The notes beneath the pieces are model-generated. The model was not told the DNA's origin and searched no databases. It saw only the letters and a program-made list of their open reading frames with translations. From contig NZ_LT732535.1 in assembly GCF_900156915.1 (NCBI RefSeq), positions 3,054,838-3,118,837 of the forward strand: a stretch of DNA of 64,000 bases, given 5' to 3'. Source of the DNA: Sediminibacillus massiliensis (GTDB lineage: Bacteria > Bacillota > Bacilli > Bacillales > Amphibacillaceae). The position numbers and the translations under genes were made by a program. Shown in pieces: positions 60,482-64,000 of this stretch; the first letter of the stretch is position 1; each line of letters begins with the position of its first letter.

Positions 60482-60825
60482 CATAAACTGCGACATAACC
60501 TGTTCTGGCTTCCTTCCATTCTTTTCGGATTGATAGGGTAGTCCAGCGCTGCGGAAAAATACTCGCTTTCCGTGGGGAACGCTTCAGCCAGGGTACTACT
60601 TGGGTGGGCTCCTTTGCTCCCTTCGCTTTGGATAGAACTTCTGAACAAGTGGGAAGTGGTCCTAAATTTGTTTAACATGGGATATTCCCTAACCAAAATT
60701 CAGAAAAAATCTAACAGCGAAGTGTTCTGCCGCAGCGAGTACATAAGCTTAACTAAAATCAGAACAAGAATAAGCTTCAAAGAATAGAATCGCCACTATG
60801 TCGCAGTTCTCCTCTACTGTGGAGC
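60482..60825. repeat. Foldback repeat, copy 5 (about 345 bp, internally deleted)
   Basis: The tips AAACTGCGACATA (60485-60497) and TATGTCGCAGTTC (60797-60809) match at 12 of 13 positions. Relative to copy 4 it lacks the segment equal to 45930-46126 and everything from 46223 to the right arm, with a GCG microhomology at the second junction. It lies between the FMN riboswitch terminator and ribD, so it is part of the riboflavin mRNA leader. Confidence 0.85.
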
Positions 60826-60961
60826 GCAAAGGCCATTTTGTTCTGACGGCGAGTAACCGGGGTGCCAATGATGTGTGCGAAAAAGGGACTTATTATAAAA
60901 CAACTGTTCTGGAAAGAACGCAAAGAATGTGAAAAAGCAATGTGCGAAAGGAGGGTGGAAC

Positions 60962-62056
60962 ATGTCCAAACAAAAATATATGGAAATTGCCCTGCAGGCA
61001 GCTGAAGCAACCATTGGGCAAACAAGTCCGAATCCTTCTGTCGGAGCCGTTGTAGTAAAAGATGGCCGGATTATCGGCATGGGAAGCCATTTAAAAGCAG
61101 GGACGGAACACGCGGAAGTCCATGCTTTGAACCAAGCAGGAAAACAGGCAGAAGGTGCGGAAATGTACGTGACGCTCGAGCCATGCTCCCATCACGGCAA
61201 AACACCGCCCTGTGCTGATTTAATAATCGATTATAAATTGCGAAAGGTATATGTTGCCTGCCTTGACCCCAATCCGGAAGTAGCCGGGCGCGGAGTCGAG
61301 AAGCTTCGGTCAGCTGGAATCGAAGTAGAAACAGGTGTGATGGAAGCAAGGGCAAAGAAGCTGAATCGCAAGTTCTTTCGATTCATACAGAGCAACAGGC
61401 CGTACGTGACATTGAAAGCTGCAATGACCCTTGATGGAAAAACCGCTGCAGGAAGCGGAGACAGCAAATGGATCACTTCCGAGGAGTCCCGGCATGATGT
61501 CCATATTCAACGCGACCTGCATGATGCGATCCTGGTCGGTATAAATACGGTTTTGAAAGATGACCCCATGTTGACGGCCCGACTGCCCCAAGGCGGGAAA
61601 CATCCTATTCGAGTTGTACTGGATACTCAATTGAAAATCCCGGAAGACAGCAAATTGCTGCAATCAGACGAAGCGGAAACATGGCTCATTTGCGGTTCGA
61701 ATGCCGACAAGAGTCAGGAGAAGTTCCGGAGGAAGCATGTAACTGTCTGGCAGCTGGACACGTCGGTGATTGATTTGGAAGATGTATTGTCGCTGCTTGG
61801 CCGCCAGCAGATTCAGTCGCTTTATGTAGAAGGTGGAATGGGAATCCATGGTTCTTTCATAGAGCGGAGGCTGTTCGATGAATGCCATTGGTATATTGCT
61901 CCAAAGCTGTTGGGAGGTCTGAACAGTTATTCAGCTGTAGGAGGAAGGACCCCTGAGTTTATGGGAGATGCAGCGGATTTAATCATCGAAAGCATGGAAC
62001 AGCTCGGTCCTGATATAAAGGTCACAGCCTATCCGGATAATAAGGAGGAAGTGTAA
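60962..62056 (+). CDS. ribD: Bifunctional pyrimidine deaminase/reductase RibD, 364 aa
   Basis: RibD performs the deamination and reduction steps of riboflavin synthesis. The N-terminal deaminase has TEHAEVHAL near residue 50 and PCSHHGKTPPC near 74 for zinc. The C-terminal reductase starts near 145 (RPYVTLKAAMTLDGKTAAGSG) and has YVEGGMGIHGSFI near 290. ATG lies behind AAAGGAGGG; the frame upstream of it has no site. The leader between riboswitch and this start contains foldback copy 5. Confidence 0.95.
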   Translation: MSKQKYMEIALQAAEATIGQTSPNPSVGAVVVKDGRIIGMGSHLKAGTEHAEVHALNQAGKQAEGAEMYVTLEPCSHHGKTPPCADLIIDYKLRKVYVACLDPNPEVAGRGVEKLRSAGIEVETGVMEARAKKLNRKFFRFIQSNRPYVTLKAAMTLDGKTAAGSGDSKWITSEESRHDVHIQRDLHDAILVGINTVLKDDPMLTARLPQGGKHPIRVVLDTQLKIPEDSKLLQSDEAETWLICGSNADKSQEKFRRKHVTVWQLDTSVIDLEDVLSLLGRQQIQSLYVEGGMGIHGSFIERRLFDECHWYIAPKLLGGLNSYSAVGGRTPEFMGDAADLIIESMEQLGPDIKVTAYPDNKEEV

Positions 62057-62719
62057 TTGTTTACGGGTATAGTGGAAGAAAAAGGGAAAATAACTACCAT
62101 CAAGCGAAACAGAGAGTCGTTGACCTTGACCATCGAAGGCTCTGTCGTTGTTTCGGATGCTTCGATCGGTGACAGTATTTCGGTTAATGGAGTCTGCCTT
62201 ACCGTAACAGCATTCGGCCAAGGCTGGTTTTCTGTAGACGTCATTCCGGAAACATATCGGACTTCCTCACTGGCCGAGGTGACTGCAGGCACGCTCGTAA
62301 ATCTGGAACGGGCAATGCGGGCGGCTGACCGCTTTGGCGGCCATTTTGTTTCCGGACATGTTGACACACTTGGAAAAATTGCAAGGACATGGCAGGATGC
62401 TAATGCTCTTTATATATATATTGAAATACCAAAAGAAGGCCTTCCCTATGTCACAGAGAAAGGTTCTATCTCGGTAGATGGGACTTCACTGACAGTATTC
62501 GGTGTAAGCGAGGATGGTTTTACGATTTCCTTGATTCCGGAAACGCAAAGAGCGACGATTCTCTCTGCCAAAAAAGAAGGGGATTCAGTCAACATCGAAT
62601 ACGATATGCTGGCGAAGTATATGGATCGTTTGTTATCTGCAAAATATAACCAACAGGATAGCAGGCCGGGTTCCAAGATTACTACAGACACTTTAAGACA
62701 AAATGGTTTTTTAGATTAG
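62057..62719 (+). CDS. ribE: Riboflavin synthase alpha subunit RibE, 220 aa
   Basis: It dismutates lumazine to riboflavin. Two lumazine-binding repeats: [12 protein letters not shown] with [15 protein letters not shown] (first), and [13 protein letters not shown] with [15 protein letters not shown] (second). The start is TTG, with a perfect AAGGAGG 8 bases upstream, directly after the ribD stop. It is second in the operon. Confidence 0.95.
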   Translation: MFTGIVEEKGKITTIKRNRESLTLTIEGSVVVSDASIGDSISVNGVCLTVTAFGQGWFSVDVIPETYRTSSLAEVTAGTLVNLERAMRAADRFGGHFVSGHVDTLGKIARTWQDANALYIYIEIPKEGLPYVTEKGSISVDGTSLTVFGVSEDGFTISLIPETQRATILSAKKEGDSVNIEYDMLAKYMDRLLSAKYNQQDSRPGSKITTDTLRQNGFLD

Positions 62720-62730
62720 GAGGACAGCCG

Positions 62731-63930
62731 ATGTTCCAGACAATTGCAAAAGCTGTAGAAGAGCTAAAGGCAGGTAAAATGGTCATTGTGGTGGACGATG
62801 AAAACAGGGAAAATGAAGGTGACTTTGTCATTCTTGCAGAACATGCTACACCGGAAGCTATAAACTTCATGGCGAAGGAAGGGCGTGGGTTGATTTGCAC
62901 CCCGATGGACGAAGAGACTGCCAAGAGATTCGAGTTGAATTCCATGGTTGCAAACAATACAGATTCCCACCGTACGGCTTTCACTGTAAGTGTAGATTAC
63001 AAAACAACCGATACAGGTATCAGTGCATATGAACGGGCTCTTACCATACAGAAATTTCTAGATGATGAAACAGAAGCGGTAGATTTCAAAAGGCCCGGCC
63101 ATGTATTTCCGCTGGTTGCCAAAGAAGCAGGAGTATTGGAACGGCCCGGCCATACCGAGGCAGCCGTCGATCTAGCCCGTTTGGCCGGATCACAGCCGGT
63201 AGGGGTCATTTGCGAAATAATGAAAGAAGACGGCACGATGGCAAGGCTTCCGGAATTGGAGGAAATTGCAGAGAAGAATGGTTTGTCATTGATTACTATT
63301 CAAGATTTAGTGGCCTACCGGAAAGTGGAAGACAAGCTTATCAATAAAGAAATTGAGATCAACCTGCCGACAGAGTATGGAGATTTCAAACTAACTGCTT
63401 ATACAGAGAAGTTTACTGGAAAAGAGCATTTGGCACTTCATACAGGAGAAATCACTCCGGGTGAACCGGTTCTGGTAAGAATCCACTCCGAGTGCTTAAC
63501 AGGGGATGTATTCGGTTCCCATCGCTGCGACTGCGGTCCCCAGCTCGAAACTGCTTTGAAACAGATTCAGAAGGCGGGGAAAGGGGTCTTGATTTATATG
63601 AGACAAGAAGGCCGGGGCATTGGACTGCTGAACAAGCTCAAGGCGTATAAACTCCAGGAACAAGGCTTTGACACTGTGGAGGCCAACCATCAACTTGGGT
63701 TCCCGGCTGATTTAAGAGACTATGCCGTCAGTGCTCAGATGCTCAAAGATCTCGGTGTCCAAAAGCTGCACTTATTAACGAACAACCCGAGAAAAATATC
63801 CGGATTGAACGATTATGGCTTGGAAGTTATGGCCAGAGAACCAATCCAAATGGAAGCAAATAAAAATAATGAAAAATATTTGCGTACGAAGCAGTCTAAA
63901 TTAAATCACTTATTCAATTATAATAATTAA
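62731..63930 (+). CDS. ribA: Bifunctional DHBP synthase/GTP cyclohydrolase II RibAB, 399 aa
   Basis: The N-terminal half (to about 205) is 3,4-dihydroxy-2-butanone 4-phosphate synthase with [14 protein letters not shown] near residue 19 and [16 protein letters not shown] near 136. The C-terminal half is GTP cyclohydrolase II with [20 protein letters not shown] near 250 (zinc cysteines) and [13 protein letters not shown] near 290. Together they supply both riboflavin precursors. AGGAGG precedes the ATG, 11 bases after ribE. Confidence 0.96.
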   Translation: MFQTIAKAVEELKAGKMVIVVDDENRENEGDFVILAEHATPEAINFMAKEGRGLICTPMDEETAKRFELNSMVANNTDSHRTAFTVSVDYKTTDTGISAYERALTIQKFLDDETEAVDFKRPGHVFPLVAKEAGVLERPGHTEAAVDLARLAGSQPVGVICEIMKEDGTMARLPELEEIAEKNGLSLITIQDLVAYRKVEDKLINKEIEINLPTEYGDFKLTAYTEKFTGKEHLALHTGEITPGEPVLVRIHSECLTGDVFGSHRCDCGPQLETALKQIQKAGKGVLIYMRQEGRGIGLLNKLKAYKLQEQGFDTVEANHQLGFPADLRDYAVSAQMLKDLGVQKLHLLTNNPRKISGLNDYGLEVMAREPIQMEANKNNEKYLRTKQSKLNHLFNYNN

Positions 63931-63969
63931 TGGAAACCCCTGTGACAGGGGATCTAGGAGGTAAAAACA

Positions 63970-64000
63970 GTGGGTAATATTTATGAAGGCAACTTAGTTG
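63970..64000 (+). CDS. ribH: Lumazine synthase RibH, N-terminal fragment cut by the window end
   Basis: GTG with AGGAGG 8 bases upstream opens a frame reading MGNIYEGNLV, the usual start of Bacillus lumazine synthase, in the usual place after ribAB. Only 10 codons lie in the window. Confidence 0.85.
   Translation, partial: MGNIYEGNLV

Noticed and set aside
1-64000. CRISPR arrays, tRNA/rRNA genes, prophage or integron structures
   Set aside because: No regularly spaced short direct repeats, no tRNA-like cloverleaf and no phage structural or integrase genes were seen; the IS3 transposase is the only mobile gene set.

Overview
The window reads as chromosome of a moderately halophilic, spore-forming member of the Bacillaceae (Halobacillus/Thalassobacillus/Virgibacillus-like). 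The reasons are the ectoine operon ectABC, the spore photoproduct lyase pair splAB, a BCCT osmolyte transporter, proC, a NaChBac-type sodium channel, many proteins with close Bacillus subtilis counterparts (YhcV, YdaT, YqjF, YtzI, YvrJ, PdxK, RsbR), strong AAGGAGG ribosome binding sites and frequent TTG/GTG starts. The species assignment is inference; no rRNA is present.

Layout. 0-10 kb: two divergent stress genes with sigma-B-like promoters, a polar amino-acid ABC transporter, ectABC, a ydaT-like gene, a 3-methyladenine glycosylase and the PerR-type catalase katA. 10-20 kb: a cation exchanger, small acetyltransferase and membrane genes, a lysozyme-like protein, two dehydrogenases, and a tightly overlapping four-gene operon (16.8-18.9 kb) with a B12-binding protein carrying the W-x9-EH photoreceptor signature and a STAS protein. 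20-35 kb: dehydrogenases, a TetR/MFS efflux pair, an amino-acid permease whose ribosome binding site lies in a terminator hairpin, a LysE exporter, Ohr, a BacNav channel, GDSL esterase, proC and an EAL protein. 35-46 kb: signal peptidase, a frameshifted UV-damage glycosylase beside splAB, a TPP-riboswitch-controlled tenA-thiD-thiM-thiE operon, a frameshifted BCCT transporter, a DJ-1/PfpI protein and pdxK. 46-64 kb: an IS3-family element, a nitrilase, the argGH-carAB-argF operon behind ARG boxes, an RsbR paralogue, murB, and an FMN-riboswitch-controlled ribD-ribE-ribAB-ribH operon cut off by the window end.

Five copies of a long foldback repeat (about 0.3-0.75 kb, nearly perfect 13-bp inverted tips around AAACTGCGA) lie only between genes. 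One was hit by the IS element, and an internally deleted relative sits between the FMN riboswitch and ribD.

Themes. Osmoadaptation: ectoine, BCCT, proC, sodium channel, cation exchanger. General stress: sigma-B-like promoters, the RsbR paralogue and the B12/STAS operon, which could feed light or B12 status into a stressosome. Biosynthesis: arginine, thiamine, riboflavin and pyridoxal operons, each with a recognisable regulatory element except pdxK. No tRNA, rRNA, CRISPR array or prophage was seen.
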